NCBI RefSeq assembly: GCF_008370325.1
Contig: NZ_VNIP01000008.1
Coordinates: forward strand, 186,001-250,000
Direction of reading: 5' to 3'
Length of the DNA stretch: 64,000 nt
Source of the DNA: Martinezella tropici
GTDB lineage: Bacteria > Pseudomonadota > Alphaproteobacteria > Rhizobiales > Rhizobiaceae
Of the stretch, positions 26,945 to 36,626 are shown piece after piece; position 1 is the first letter of the stretch, and every line of letters starts with the position of its first letter. A program made the translations under genes and the position numbers. The notes under the pieces are model-generated. The model did no database searches and was not told where the DNA came from. It was given only the letters and a program-made list of their open reading frames with translations.

Positions 26945-28099
26945 ATGCAGCACGAAGAAGAGGTGACAGACATCGTGAATGTGACTGCCAACGTGTCTTC
27001 GCGGATAAACCTCATGCGTATCGTGCTCATCTCGGGCATCATCTTTGTCCATATACCGTTCGATATGCGTACCAGCCCGTTCAACGGCGCATATGGCGTT
27101 TTCGACTGGCTGCGGGTGTTCCTTCGTGACAGCCTGTTCCGCGTCGGCGTGCCCTGCCTGAGCGCGATTTCAGGTTACCTGTTGTTTCGCCAAGGCACGA
27201 CATCGCTAGACTATGGGAAGATTATTCGCCGAAAGACAAAGACAGTCATTCTGCCTTTCATGCTGTGGAATAGTGCGTTCTTTGTGTCCGTCCTTATCCT
27301 CCAGTACTACGGAATTGGCGATGGATATCTGCCTGACTTGTCGGAATCTACTCCGCATACGCTATCGACTCTTCTGTTTGCGATCGACGGCACGCCGATC
27401 AATCTGCCGCTTTACTTCCTGCGCGATCTTTTCGTCTGCATCCTGCTGTCGCCAATCCTTGCTTTTCTCATCAGCCGTGCGCCATTGCTGACACTGGTTT
27501 TCCTGCTTCTCATCGCAGCATGGCCGGTATCGATCGGCATCGTGCTGCGGAACTCGATCCTCTTCAGCTTCAGCTTCGGGATTTATCTCAGCCTCTATCG
27601 CGTCGACGTGACGGCCATGGATCGCTATGTCGCGCTGATCGGTCCCGGCTTCATTGCGCTTGCGGCACTTCTGGCAACCGCCGCCTATATGGCAGGACCC
27701 GGTTTGCCCTTGTGGCTCGAGGTTTGCCGCAATCTGATGGTGATCGTCGGCATTCCAGGGTTCTGGGCGCTATCGTCGATCTTCATCCGCAGCCGTATCG
27801 GGCAGAGGCTGGCTGGAACCGGCAGCCTCAGCTTCTGGATCTTCTGTGCCCATTATCCGCTGCTTTTCTGTCTCTGGGTTCTTTGGAAGCGCGGCGGCAG
27901 CGAACTTTACCCGATCTTCTATCTTCTGGCGGCAGCGCTTGCCTTGCTGCTGCTGCCCCTGACGAATGGCATGGCGCGTTCCGCCATGCCAAGCCTCTAT
28001 AACCTGCTGACCGGCAGCCGGACGCGCCCACTGGCCGAAGCCCGTGCCGTCCAGATCCGCGCCGCCGAAGATCGGCGTGCGCGTTCCGAGCAAAGGTGA
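26945..28099 (+). CDS. exoH: ExoH, succinyltransferase (acyltransferase 3 family)
   Basis: A 384-residue polytopic membrane protein of the acyltransferase 3 family with about 10 helices. The N-terminal SSRINLMRIVLISGIIFVHI with its conserved Arg and His, and VGVPCLSAISGYLLF, match ExoH. ExoH adds the succinyl group to the succinoglycan side chain, which is needed for symbiotic activity and for cleavage by ExoK. ATG at 26945 follows AAGGGGGG. It opens the exoHKLAMON transcription unit, and exoK begins 4 bp after its stop. Confidence 0.92.
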   Translation: MQHEEEVTDIVNVTANVSSRINLMRIVLISGIIFVHIPFDMRTSPFNGAYGVFDWLRVFLRDSLFRVGVPCLSAISGYLLFRQGTTSLDYGKIIRRKTKTVILPFMLWNSAFFVSVLILQYYGIGDGYLPDLSESTPHTLSTLLFAIDGTPINLPLYFLRDLFVCILLSPILAFLISRAPLLTLVFLLLIAAWPVSIGIVLRNSILFSFSFGIYLSLYRVDVTAMDRYVALIGPGFIALAALLATAAYMAGPGLPLWLEVCRNLMVIVGIPGFWALSSIFIRSRIGQRLAGTGSLSFWIFCAHYPLLFCLWVLWKRGGSELYPIFYLLAAALALLLLPLTNGMARSAMPSLYNLLTGSRTRPLAEARAVQIRAAEDRRARSEQR

Positions 28100-28103
28100 T
28101 GCC

Positions 28104-28907
28104 ATGACGACATCGAAGAGCTACGCGCAAAGACTTGGTCTTGTCTCAATCGCCCTTTTGGGTGCCTGCTTCCTGCCGCAGGCCGTGTCCGCGCAGGATG
28201 ATCAGCCGAAGGCGGGATCCTTCGTCGACAATTTTGAGCGACTGGACACCAGCCGCTGGTACATCTCGGACGGCTGGAACAATGGGCCGTTTCAGAATTG
28301 CACCTGGTCGCGCAAACAGGTGAGCATTACGGACGGAATGCTGCAGCTGCAGTTCATCCAGTCCAAGACCGGTCAGCGGGACTACGCCTGCGGCGAAATT
28401 CAGACCACCAAGCGCTACGGCTACGGCACCTACGAGGCGCGCTATCGTACCGCTGCCGGATCTGGCCTCAACTCCGCCTTCTTCACTTATATCGGCCCGA
28501 CCGATAAGAAGCCGCATGACGAGATCGATTTCGAAGTGCTTGGCAAGAATCCCGGTCAAGTCCAGGTCAACCAATATATCTCGGCCAAGGGCGGCAACGA
28601 GAAGCTGGTGCCGGTTGCCGGCGGTGCCGATCAGGGTTTCAACGATTATGCCTTCGTCTGGGAAAAGGACCGCCTGCGTTACTATGTGAACGGCAAGCTG
28701 GTTCAGGAGGTCACCGATCCTTCGAAGATCCCGACCAATGCCCAGAAGATTTTCTTCAGCCTCTGGGGCACGGACACGCTGAGTGCCTGGATGGGCAAGT
28801 TTGCCTATTCCGGCCAGCCGGCCGCCATGCAGATCAAGCGCGTTGCCTTTACCGCAGCGGGCGAGAAATGCCTCTTCCCGGAATCGATCACCTGCAAGAT
28901 CGATTGA
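28104..28907 (+). CDS. exoK: ExoK, endo-1,3-1,4-beta-glycanase (GH16)
   Basis: A 267-residue secreted enzyme. A signal peptide covers about residues 1-29 (hydrophobic stretch, AVSAQ cleavage). The GH16 active site is HDEIDFEVLG with nucleophile and acid/base Glu at the two ends of EIDFE. Lichenase-like segments such as RYGYGTYEARYRTA and YVNGKLVQEV flank it. ExoK cuts nascent succinoglycan to lower its molecular weight. It is located between exoH and exoL on one strand as in S. meliloti. Two Cys pairs may form disulfides in the periplasm or outside the cell. Confidence 0.94.
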   Translation: MTTSKSYAQRLGLVSIALLGACFLPQAVSAQDDQPKAGSFVDNFERLDTSRWYISDGWNNGPFQNCTWSRKQVSITDGMLQLQFIQSKTGQRDYACGEIQTTKRYGYGTYEARYRTAAGSGLNSAFFTYIGPTDKKPHDEIDFEVLGKNPGQVQVNQYISAKGGNEKLVPVAGGADQGFNDYAFVWEKDRLRYYVNGKLVQEVTDPSKIPTNAQKIFFSLWGTDTLSAWMGKFAYSGQPAAMQIKRVAFTAAGEKCLFPESITCKID

Positions 28908-29013
28908 ACCTGACCGGTCGCGCGGTGCCTTGCGCGGTCGGTTGCGATGCCAGGATGCAACACCAACCATACCAGGCGCTCGGTTTCGGCCGGGCGCAAA
29001 AGCGGATACTTTG

Positions 29014-30222
29014 ATGCTGCATATTCTTTATTTCGTTCACGATCTTGCCGATCCGGCTGTGCGCAGGCGGGTGCTGATGCTGCAGGCCGGCGGGGCGCTC
29101 GTGACGCTGGCGGGCTTCCGGCGCGACGACAACGCGCTTGCCGCCATCCATGGCGTCGAACCGATCGAGCTCGGCAAGACGCAGGACGCTCAGTTTGCGC
29201 AACGTGTAGCCGCGGTGGCCAGATCGGCGGCGAAGCTGCGCGGCGCATTGCGCTCCGTTGCAAGACCGGATGTCATTATCGGCCGCAATCTCGAGATGCT
29301 GACGCTGGCCAATCGCGCCAAATCCGTGTTCGGCGGCGATATGCCGATTGTCTATGAATGCCTCGATATCCATCGGCTGCTGCTGCGCAATGATGTGGTG
29401 GGTGGCGCACTTCGCAGCGCCGAGCGCCATTTCGGTTCGCAGGCGGCATTGCTCATCACCAGTTCTCCCGCCTTTGTCGAGCGCTACTTCCGGCCGCGTT
29501 CCGGCCTGCGTCTGCCGGTTATGCTGCTCGAAAACAAGGTGCTCGCACTTGAACCTGCGGCAAGCGCCGTCGCGCCGGTTGTCCGCCCGCCGGCTGCAGG
29601 CAAGCCATGGAAGATCGGCTGGTTCGGCGCGCTTCGCTGCCGGAAGTCGCTGACCTTGCTCGATGAATTTTCCCGCCGGATGGACGGGCGTTTCGAGATC
29701 GTGCTGCGGGGCCGGCCCGCTTATTCGGAGTTTGACGACTTCGATGGCTTCGTGCGCAAAGCGCCGTTCATGCATTTTGCCGGCGCCTACAAGAATCCCG
29801 AGGACCTTCAGGCGATCTACAACGATGTCCAGTTTTCCTGGGCGATCGACTTCTTCGAAGAGGGCCTCAATTCGAGCTGGCTGCTGCCGAACCGGCTTTA
29901 CGAGGGTGGCCTCTACGGTGCCGTGCCCATCGCCATCGAGGGCACCGAGACGGCACGCTTTCTGGCAAGCCGAAAGATCGGGCTTACGCTCGATGCGGCC
30001 GACGCCACGCAGCTGGCGGCACTCTTGGGCGGGATGGACGAGCAACGTTACGTTGCCGCCTTCGACGCCGTGGCGTCGCAGGATCGCAAGCAGTGGATGA
30101 TCGATCGCGCCGATTGTCATGGTCTGGTGCAGCGGCTGGCGTCGCTGACGCGCGCTAACGAACAGATCGCCGAAATAAAGGCCCTCTCACAACTGCATCG
30201 CAATAGAGGTGGATTGCAATGA
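29014..30222 (+). CDS. exoL: ExoL, succinoglycan glycosyltransferase
   Basis: A 402-residue glycosyltransferase with a GT-B-like layout (KIGWFGALRCRKSL near the middle, FEEGLNSSWLLPNRLYEGGLYGA near the C-terminal donor site). In S. meliloti ExoL adds the third sugar of the repeat unit. The first conserved residues are MLHILYFVHDLADPAVRRRV. ATG at 29014 is used (TTG at 29011 is adjacent). An in-frame extension to 28783 overlaps exoK and is not coding. The stop overlaps the start of exoA (ATGA), showing translational coupling. Confidence 0.9.
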   Translation: MLHILYFVHDLADPAVRRRVLMLQAGGALVTLAGFRRDDNALAAIHGVEPIELGKTQDAQFAQRVAAVARSAAKLRGALRSVARPDVIIGRNLEMLTLANRAKSVFGGDMPIVYECLDIHRLLLRNDVVGGALRSAERHFGSQAALLITSSPAFVERYFRPRSGLRLPVMLLENKVLALEPAASAVAPVVRPPAAGKPWKIGWFGALRCRKSLTLLDEFSRRMDGRFEIVLRGRPAYSEFDDFDGFVRKAPFMHFAGAYKNPEDLQAIYNDVQFSWAIDFFEEGLNSSWLLPNRLYEGGLYGAVPIAIEGTETARFLASRKIGLTLDAADATQLAALLGGMDEQRYVAAFDAVASQDRKQWMIDRADCHGLVQRLASLTRANEQIAEIKALSQLHRNRGGLQ

Positions 30223-31217
30223 CGAACGGAAGTTCAGGGGACACGCGTTGCATAATCGTTATTCCCTGCCTCAACGAGGAAAAACACATCGAGCCGCTGA
30301 TCGACAAGCTCGGGCAGGCTCTGGACGAACTCGATGCCAGGATCGTGGTGGCTGATGGCGGCAGCACCGATCGCACGCGCGAAATCGTCCGGGAGATTGC
30401 CGTGAAAGATCCGCGCATCCTGCTGCTGGACAATCCCAAGCGGCTGCAGAGTGCCGCCATCAATCTCGCCATGGAAACCTTCGGCGACGACTATGATTAT
30501 TTCATCCGTATCGACGCTCATGGCGACTATCCGGCCGATTACTGCCAGACACTGGCTCAGGAAGCCCGCGCCACAGGCGCTGATTCCGTTGTCGTCGCCA
30601 TGCGCACCATGGGCTTCAGCGCCTTCCAGAAGGCGACGGCCGTGGCGCAGAACTCCAAGCTCGGCAACGGCGGCTCGAAACATCGCGAAGGCGCCAAGGG
30701 CCACTGGGCCGAGCATGGGCACCATGCGCTGATGCGGGTCGCCGCCTTCCGCGCCGTAGGCGGCTACGACGAGACCTTCAGCCACAACGAAGATGCCGAG
30801 CTGGACTACCGGCTGCACAAGGCAGGGTTCCGGATCTGGCTCACGGACAAGACGGCCATGACCTACTATCCGCGCGCCAGCGTCCCGACGCTCTTCAAGC
30901 AGTATCTCGGCTACGGCCGTGGCCGCGCGCGCAATATCCTCAAGCATCGCAGCCTGCCGAGCCTGCGCCAGATGCTGCCGCTGGCGGTCGTGCCGATCTT
31001 CATCGGCGCCTTCCTGGCCGTGCTCAACTGGATTGCGGTCATTCCCGTCGGCCTTTGGGCCGTCGCCTGCATCGCTTACGGCTTCTGGATCGCTCTCGGC
31101 CAGAAGAACCCTTACGGCCCGCTCGCCGCCATCTCGGCCATGGTCATGCATTTCGCCTGGTCGATGGGGTTCTGGATGGAAGTCTTCAGCTTCCGCAATC
31201 GCAGGATCGCGTCATGA
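30219..31217 (+). CDS. exoA: ExoA, succinoglycan glycosyltransferase (second sugar)
   Basis: A 332-residue family 2 glycosyltransferase. N-terminal CIIVIPCLNEEKHIEPLIDK, then [15 protein letters not shown] and the acceptor region DAHGDYP. The C-terminus has membrane helices (about residues 255-315). ExoA adds the second sugar, the first glucose, to the lipid-linked galactose. Its ATG overlaps the exoL stop and its TGA overlaps the exoM ATG, so exoL-A-M-O are translated as a coupled series. Confidence 0.93.
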   Translation: MTNGSSGDTRCIIVIPCLNEEKHIEPLIDKLGQALDELDARIVVADGGSTDRTREIVREIAVKDPRILLLDNPKRLQSAAINLAMETFGDDYDYFIRIDAHGDYPADYCQTLAQEARATGADSVVVAMRTMGFSAFQKATAVAQNSKLGNGGSKHREGAKGHWAEHGHHALMRVAAFRAVGGYDETFSHNEDAELDYRLHKAGFRIWLTDKTAMTYYPRASVPTLFKQYLGYGRGRARNILKHRSLPSLRQMLPLAVVPIFIGAFLAVLNWIAVIPVGLWAVACIAYGFWIALGQKNPYGPLAAISAMVMHFAWSMGFWMEVFSFRNRRIAS

Positions 31218-32152
31218 CACAAGTCCATCGACGCCCGATAAGGATCGATATCGCTGTTTGCACCTACCGTCGGGCAGAGCTTGACCAGACGTTGCTGTCG
31301 CTCGCCGTGCTTGCCATTCCCACCGGCGCGATTGTCCGCATCATCGTCGCCGACAATGATGTCACGCCAAGCGCGCGCGGTCGTGTCGACGCCATGCGTT
31401 CGGCCGTGCCTTTTGAGATCGTCTATGTCCATTGCCCGGCATCGAACATCTCGATTGCCCGCAATGCCTGCCTGGATCATGCAAGCGGCGATTTCATCGC
31501 TTTCATCGATGATGACGAGACGGCGTCGGAAGATTGGCTGGCGGAATTGCTCATCACGGCCGACACGACCGGCGCCGATGCCGTTCTCGGCCCCGTCCAG
31601 GCGGTCTACGCGAATAGCGCGCCCGCCTGGATGCGACGCGGCGATTTCCATTCGACCTTGCCTGTCTGGGTGGAGGGAGAGATTGTCACAGGTTACACCT
31701 GCAATGTGTTGCTGCGTCGCGGCGCGCCTTCGCTTGCCGGACGGCGTTTCAACATCGCGCTTGGCCGCAGCGGCGGCGAAGACACCGAGTTTTTCATCCA
31801 TATGCACAAGGCGGGCGGCAGGATCGCCTATGCCGAGGATGCGCTGGTCTACGAACCCGTTCCCAACAAGCGCGCCACCGTTTCCTGGCTGTCGAAGCGC
31901 CGGTATCGGATGGGCCAGACGCATGGGCGCATGTTGCTGGAGGCCGCGACCGGCTTCGGACGCTGGCGCGCGATTGCGCTCGCCGGAACGAAATCCGCCT
32001 ATTGTTTTGCCGCTGCCGCACTGCTCGCGGCCTCTCCCATCAAGCGGCATCGCTATGGCCTGCGCGGCATCATGCATGCCGGTGTCGTCAGCGGCCTCTT
32101 CGGAGTTCGCGAAATCGAGCAATATGGAAGTCTGGAGAAGGCGCCGCAATGA
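31214..32152 (+). CDS. exoM: ExoM, succinoglycan glycosyltransferase (fourth sugar)
   Basis: A 312-residue family 2 glycosyltransferase. IDIAVCTYRRAELDQTLLSL, the conserved NISIARNACLDHASGDFIAFIDDDE with the DDD metal motif, and GGEDTEFFIHMHKAGGRI (the Glu-Asp catalytic region) are present. In S. meliloti, ExoM transfers the fourth sugar (a beta-1,4-glucose). The ATG at 31214 overlaps the exoA stop. An in-frame extension to 31055 lies inside exoA and is not used. Confidence 0.93.
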   Translation: MTQVHRRPIRIDIAVCTYRRAELDQTLLSLAVLAIPTGAIVRIIVADNDVTPSARGRVDAMRSAVPFEIVYVHCPASNISIARNACLDHASGDFIAFIDDDETASEDWLAELLITADTTGADAVLGPVQAVYANSAPAWMRRGDFHSTLPVWVEGEIVTGYTCNVLLRRGAPSLAGRRFNIALGRSGGEDTEFFIHMHKAGGRIAYAEDALVYEPVPNKRATVSWLSKRRYRMGQTHGRMLLEAATGFGRWRAIALAGTKSAYCFAAAALLAASPIKRHRYGLRGIMHAGVVSGLFGVREIEQYGSLEKAPQ

Positions 32153-33174
32153 CGGATTTCATCCCCGATGTCAGCTTCGTCATCGCTGCCTACAATGCCG
32201 AGGAAACCCTCGAGCGCGCCATCGACAGCGCGCTGGCGCAGGGCGCCGTCAGCATGGAAGTGATCGTCGTCGACGATTGCTCGACGGATAGAACGCGGGA
32301 GATCGCCGGCAACCATCCCGATCCACGTGTTCGTCTCGTCGCCATGGCCCGCAATGGCGGGCCGGGCGCTGCCCGCAATGCCGGCCTGGACGCGGCTCGC
32401 GGTCGCTGGGCAGCCGTGCTCGATTCCGATGACGCCCTGCGGCCGGACCGCATGGCGCGCCTGATCGCCCGGGCGGAAAAGGCCGAGGCGCAGATCGCGG
32501 TCGACAATCTCGACGTCATTCGCGAGGACGTCGGAACGACGCTTCCGATGTTCCCCGAGGCGATGCTGGCGCGCATTCCGCTGCTGACGCTGGCGACATT
32601 CATCGCCTCGAACATGATTTTCCGTTCGGAACACAATTTCGGCTATATGAAGCCGGTCTTCGAGCGTGCCTTCATCGAGAAGCATCGCCTGCGTTTCGAT
32701 GAAACCCTGCGGATCGGCGAGGATTATATTTTCCTTGCTTCCGCCCTTGCCCGGGGCGGCGCCTGTGTCGTCGAGCCGATGGTGGGCTACCTCTATTATA
32801 TTCGCGATGGCTCGATCTCGCGTGTTCTTAAAAAGGAACATGTGGAGGCCATGCTTGCCGCCGATGCCAGGTTCTTCGCCGAACATCCCTTCGGTGCGGC
32901 GGCCCTTGCCGCGCAGCGGCGGCGCACGCGCAATCTCAAGGAAGTCATCGCATTCCTGAAGCTGGTCGACAGCATCAAGGAGCGCGAGCTGCAGACCATG
33001 CTGAAGATCGCCTGCCTCAACCCTCGGGCGGTGCGCCATCTCAGCATGCCGATCTTTGCCCGTTTTCGTCGCCTGGCAGCATCTCTGCGGAGCGGCGGCC
33101 AGGCGACGCCTACCTCCCAACTTACCTCGCCCCTGCCCAATATGGGCGCAGGCCCTCACTCTAACAAAGGATAG
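32149..33174 (+). CDS. exoO: ExoO, succinoglycan glycosyltransferase (fifth sugar)
   Basis: A 341-residue family 2 glycosyltransferase with [49 protein letters not shown] and [12 protein letters not shown]. ExoO adds the fifth sugar, which starts the side chain. ATG at 32149 overlaps the exoM stop. An in-frame extension to 32002 is not coding. The last residues (from about 325) are Pro/Thr/Ser-rich and look species-specific. exoN begins 4 bp after its stop. Confidence 0.92.
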   Translation: MTDFIPDVSFVIAAYNAEETLERAIDSALAQGAVSMEVIVVDDCSTDRTREIAGNHPDPRVRLVAMARNGGPGAARNAGLDAARGRWAAVLDSDDALRPDRMARLIARAEKAEAQIAVDNLDVIREDVGTTLPMFPEAMLARIPLLTLATFIASNMIFRSEHNFGYMKPVFERAFIEKHRLRFDETLRIGEDYIFLASALARGGACVVEPMVGYLYYIRDGSISRVLKKEHVEAMLAADARFFAEHPFGAAALAAQRRRTRNLKEVIAFLKLVDSIKERELQTMLKIACLNPRAVRHLSMPIFARFRRLAASLRSGGQATPTSQLTSPLPNMGAGPHSNKG

Positions 33175-33178
33175 AGCC

Positions 33179-34084
33179 ATGGACCCCAAGCATCGTGTGA
33201 GAAAAGCAGTCATTCCGGTTGCTGGCAACGGAACACGCTTCCTGCCCGCCACCAAGGCAATGCCGAAGGAAATGCTGACGATCGTCGATCGTCCGGTCGT
33301 GCAATATGCCGTCGATGAAGCCATCGAAGCCGGCATCGAGCACATCGTCTTCGTCACCAGCCGCAATAAGTCGGCGATCGAAGATCATTTCGATGACACG
33401 CCGGAGCTGATTTCCTCCCTGCAGCGGGCTGGCAAGAGCCATCAGGTTACCGAGCTGGAGCGCCTTCTGCCGCGGGCGGGCGCCGTCAGCTTTACCCGCC
33501 AGCAGGCCCCGCTCGGTCTCGGTCACGCCGTCTGGTGCGCCCGCGACCTGATCGGCAACGAACCCTTTGCGCTGCTTTTGCCCGATATGCTGTGCTACGG
33601 CATGCGCGGCTGCATGGCCGGCCTGATGGAGCTCTATAACGAGGTCGGCGGCAACATTGTCGCCGTCGAGGAATGCGCTCCGGAAGAGACGTCGAAATAC
33701 GGCATCATCGGCAAGGGCGCTGCGGTTCGGCACGGCTTTGCCGTGACCAAAATGGTCGAAAAGCCTCACCCGTCCGAGGCGCCTTCAAACTTTTACCTCA
33801 ATGGCCGCTATATTCTTCAGCCTGAGATCTTCGACATTCTGGCCCGTCAGGAGCGTGGTGCCGGCAACGAGATCCAGCTGACCGACGGCATGCTGCGCCT
33901 TTCCGAGACGCAGTCCTTCCATGCCCAGGTCTATAACGGACGCACTTTCGACTGCGGGTCCAAGCACGGCTTCATCGAGGCGAATGTCGCCTTCGCGCTG
34001 GCTCGCGCCGATATCGGCGGCTTGGTCTATGACTCGATCCGCAACCTGGTCGTCTCGCACGAAGCGCAGATGACCGCCGCTTAA
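33179..34084 (+). CDS. exoN: ExoN, UTP-glucose-1-phosphate uridylyltransferase
   Basis: A 301-residue cytoplasmic enzyme making UDP-glucose from UTP and glucose-1-phosphate, the sugar donor for succinoglycan. It starts with [28 protein letters not shown] (split here by the nucleotidyltransferase G-x-G-T-R-x-x-P motif) and has [21 protein letters not shown], the conserved GalU segment. ATG at 33179 follows AAAGGAT. It ends the exoHKLAMON unit, and a terminator-like hairpin separates it from exoP. Confidence 0.94.
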   Translation: MDPKHRVRKAVIPVAGNGTRFLPATKAMPKEMLTIVDRPVVQYAVDEAIEAGIEHIVFVTSRNKSAIEDHFDDTPELISSLQRAGKSHQVTELERLLPRAGAVSFTRQQAPLGLGHAVWCARDLIGNEPFALLLPDMLCYGMRGCMAGLMELYNEVGGNIVAVEECAPEETSKYGIIGKGAAVRHGFAVTKMVEKPHPSEAPSNFYLNGRYILQPEIFDILARQERGAGNEIQLTDGMLRLSETQSFHAQVYNGRTFDCGSKHGFIEANVAFALARADIGGLVYDSIRNLVVSHEAQMTAA

Positions 34085-34099
34085 GCCTGTTCACATCGT

Positions 34100-34140
34100 G
34101 GCCTGCGGCCGAGAAGGCCGCAGGCCTGGCTTATTTTCAT
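34100..34140 (+). terminator. Intrinsic terminator-like hairpin between exoN and exoP
   Basis: GGCCTGCGGCC, GAGAA loop, GGCCGCAGGCC, followed by a T-rich run (TTATTTTCATT). Stem and tail fit a Rho-independent terminator, so exoP may rely on its own promoter or on partial read-through. Confidence 0.65.
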
Positions 34141-34167
34141 TCAGGCTTCTCCGACAAGGTGGTCGCC

Positions 34168-36510
34168 ATGCATCAGAAGAACTTCACTTTCCACAGCGCT
34201 CTTCCGCAAGCGGAATCGCAGGATGGCTTCATCGATCTCGATCGGTTGATGGCGGTCATTGGGCGCCGCATCCGCACCATTATTTTCGCCGTGGCCGCTT
34301 TCGTCATTCTGGCTGTCGCCTACCTGCTGACCGCCACATCGAGCTACACCTCGATGACGCAGATATTGCTCGACGAAAACATGACGAAATATGCGGAGGA
34401 TCAGCCGCCCGCGGCCAGCAGCCAGCAGGCGGACATGGAAATCGCCAGCGCGGTCGAAATCCTGAAATCGAACGAGATGGCGCTGCGTGTCGTCGATACG
34501 GCCGGTCTTGCCGACAATAACACGTTGCTCAATCCGCCGATGTCGCCTGCGGCGCTGCTCAAATCCGGTATCGGCCTGATCGTCAGCGTCTTTACGCCGG
34601 CCCGTCCGCCGATGACACCCGAAGAGCAACGCGAGGCCCAGCGGCAGAAAGTCGCCGCCGTCCTGCAGGAGAGCCTCAAGGTCGAGCGCGTCACGCGAAG
34701 CTCGGTCGTCGCCGTCTCCTTTAGTTCAACCAACAAGCGGCTCGCCGCCATGATCACGAGCGCCTATGCAAACGCTTATCTGACCGATCAGCTGAACGCC
34801 AATTTCGATGCGACCGAACGTGCATCCGTCTGGCTGCAGGAACGTCTGAACGACCTGCGCCAGCGCGCGCAGGAGGCTTCGCTCGAAGTCGAGAAATACA
34901 AGGCCGACAATGGGCTGACCTCGACCGGTGGCGAGCTGATGTCGGAACAGCAGATTTCCGATTTAAACAAGCAGCTGATTATCGCCCAGGCCGATACGGC
35001 CAGCGCTGCCGCGCGCTATAATCAATATAAGTCGATCATCGACCAAGGTCCCGACAACGCCGTCAAGAATGCCACCATCTCGTCGAGTTCGACCGACAAT
35101 TCGGTGTTGCAGGATCTGAAGACGCGTTACCTCGCGGTCCAAAAACGCGAACAGGACATCACGCAGAATTTCGGCGCCACCCATCCGCAGGCCGTTGCGC
35201 TTCACGCCGAACGGCAGGACATCACGCGGCAGATCTACCAGGAACTTCAGCAGCTCACCGCGAGCTACAAGAACGAGTATGATGTGGCGCAATCTCGGGC
35301 AGCATCGCTGCGCGAAAGCATCGAAAATGTCGTCGGCAAGAATTCCGAAGCCAACAAGTCGCTGGTTCACCTGAACGAGCTGAACCAGAAGGCGACGGCG
35401 CTGAAAGGCCTTTATGAATCCTACCTTGGGCGCTTCGAGCAGGCGAGCCAGCAGCGATCCTTCCCGATCGCCAAGGCGCGCGTCATCTCGGTTGCCGGCG
35501 TGCCGACAGCGCCGTCGAGCCCGAAGAAGACGCTTGTCATGGCGCTTTCCGTGATCCTCGGGCTGATGGTCGGTTGCGGCGTGGCCGCATTCCAGGAGTT
35601 CCGCGATCGGTTCTTCCGCGTCGAAGCCGACGTGCGCTCCGCGCTTGGATTAAAGTTCCTTGGCTATCTGCCATTGCTCGGCCAACAGGCGAGCGGCAAG
35701 AAGAAGCGGCGCAAGGGGAATGTCGGTCAGGAGCCTGCGACCGCCGAGGAGGCGGAGCAGGGCGTTACCTTCGAGCGGATGATGCGCATCTCGGTCGAGG
35801 CGCCGCGCTCGATCTTCGCGGAGACCCTCAGGAACGCCAAACTCGCCAGCGATGTCATGCTGCAAGGTCGCGCGGACCGCGTGATCGGCGTCGTCTCGGC
35901 GCTGCCGGGCGAGGGCAAGTCGACGACAGCAGCCAATTTCGCCGCCCTGCTTGCCAGCAGCGGCAAGCGCACGCTGCTGATCGACGCCGACTTGCGCAAT
36001 CCGGGCCTCAGCCGCACGCTGAAGTCTCCGCCGCAGGCCGGGCTTATCGAAGCCGTGCTCGGCGAAGTTCCCTGGACGAATGCCGTGAAGGTCGATCCAC
36101 GCACCAAGCTTGCCATCCTGCCGGTCGTGGTGCGCGATCAGCTGCTGCACACCAGCGAACTGCTGTCGTCGCAGGGCATGCAGCAGCTCATGGAAAATGC
36201 GCGCAAGATGTTCGACTATATCGTCGTCGATCTCGCGCCGCTCGGGCCGATCATCGATGCGAAGGCCTTCGCACCACAGGTCGATGCGTTCTTGCTCGTC
36301 ACCGAGTGGGGTGCGACGCCGACCAATCTGGTTCGCGACGTGCTTGAGCAGGAGCCGCAGATCAACTCACGTATCCTCGGCGTCATCCTGAACAAGACCG
36401 ACATGTCGGAACTGCCGCGCTACAGTGATTTCGGCGGAACGGAGCGCTATCGGCAGAAATATGTGAGCTACTACACCGAGCCGCAGCCGCGCGCCCAGGT
36501 GGACGCGTAG
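34168..36510 (+). CDS. exoP: ExoP, chain-length regulator and tyrosine autokinase (Wzc-like)
   Basis: A 780-residue inner-membrane protein. The Wzz domain runs from a first helix (about residues 38-58) through a long periplasmic coiled coil (about 215-430) to a second helix near 460-480, preceded by the Pro-rich PTAPSSPKK. The cytoplasmic BY-kinase domain has Walker A (LPGEGKSTTAANF), Walker A' (LLIDADLRNPGLS) and a C-terminal Tyr cluster (RYSDFGGTERYRQKYVSYY). It controls succinoglycan length and polymerisation together with ExoQ. The ATG at 34168 is preferred over GTG at 34159. Confidence 0.94.
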   Translation: MHQKNFTFHSALPQAESQDGFIDLDRLMAVIGRRIRTIIFAVAAFVILAVAYLLTATSSYTSMTQILLDENMTKYAEDQPPAASSQQADMEIASAVEILKSNEMALRVVDTAGLADNNTLLNPPMSPAALLKSGIGLIVSVFTPARPPMTPEEQREAQRQKVAAVLQESLKVERVTRSSVVAVSFSSTNKRLAAMITSAYANAYLTDQLNANFDATERASVWLQERLNDLRQRAQEASLEVEKYKADNGLTSTGGELMSEQQISDLNKQLIIAQADTASAAARYNQYKSIIDQGPDNAVKNATISSSSTDNSVLQDLKTRYLAVQKREQDITQNFGATHPQAVALHAERQDITRQIYQELQQLTASYKNEYDVAQSRAASLRESIENVVGKNSEANKSLVHLNELNQKATALKGLYESYLGRFEQASQQRSFPIAKARVISVAGVPTAPSSPKKTLVMALSVILGLMVGCGVAAFQEFRDRFFRVEADVRSALGLKFLGYLPLLGQQASGKKKRRKGNVGQEPATAEEAEQGVTFERMMRISVEAPRSIFAETLRNAKLASDVMLQGRADRVIGVVSALPGEGKSTTAANFAALLASSGKRTLLIDADLRNPGLSRTLKSPPQAGLIEAVLGEVPWTNAVKVDPRTKLAILPVVVRDQLLHTSELLSSQGMQQLMENARKMFDYIVVDLAPLGPIIDAKAFAPQVDAFLLVTEWGATPTNLVRDVLEQEPQINSRILGVILNKTDMSELPRYSDFGGTERYRQKYVSYYTEPQPRAQVDA

Positions 36511-36521
36511 TTCGCTCATAC

Positions 36522-36626
36522 CTAGAGCGGTTCAGCTTTTCACGGAATCTCTGAACCGCTCTATCCCTTTGCTTTCTCGCAATTCCGGACGGAAAACCGC
36601 TCTGCACTTTTCCTGGAATTGCTCTA
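36522..36626 (-). repeat. RIME-like palindromic repeat, copy 4
   Basis: A full two-stem copy between convergent exoP and the DMT transporter gene. Left stem TAGAGCGGTTCAG...CTGAACCGCTCTA, right stem GCAATTCCGG...CCTGGAATTGC. Its right end GCTCTAG supplies the TAG stop codon of the minus-strand transporter gene. It nearly matches the complement of copy 2. Confidence 0.85.

Noticed and set aside
26326..27129. 267-codon plus-strand open frame crossing the exoW-exoH gap
   Set aside because: It overlaps exoH and the exoW start, has an odd composition (many Cys/His/Arg) and no recognisable domain.
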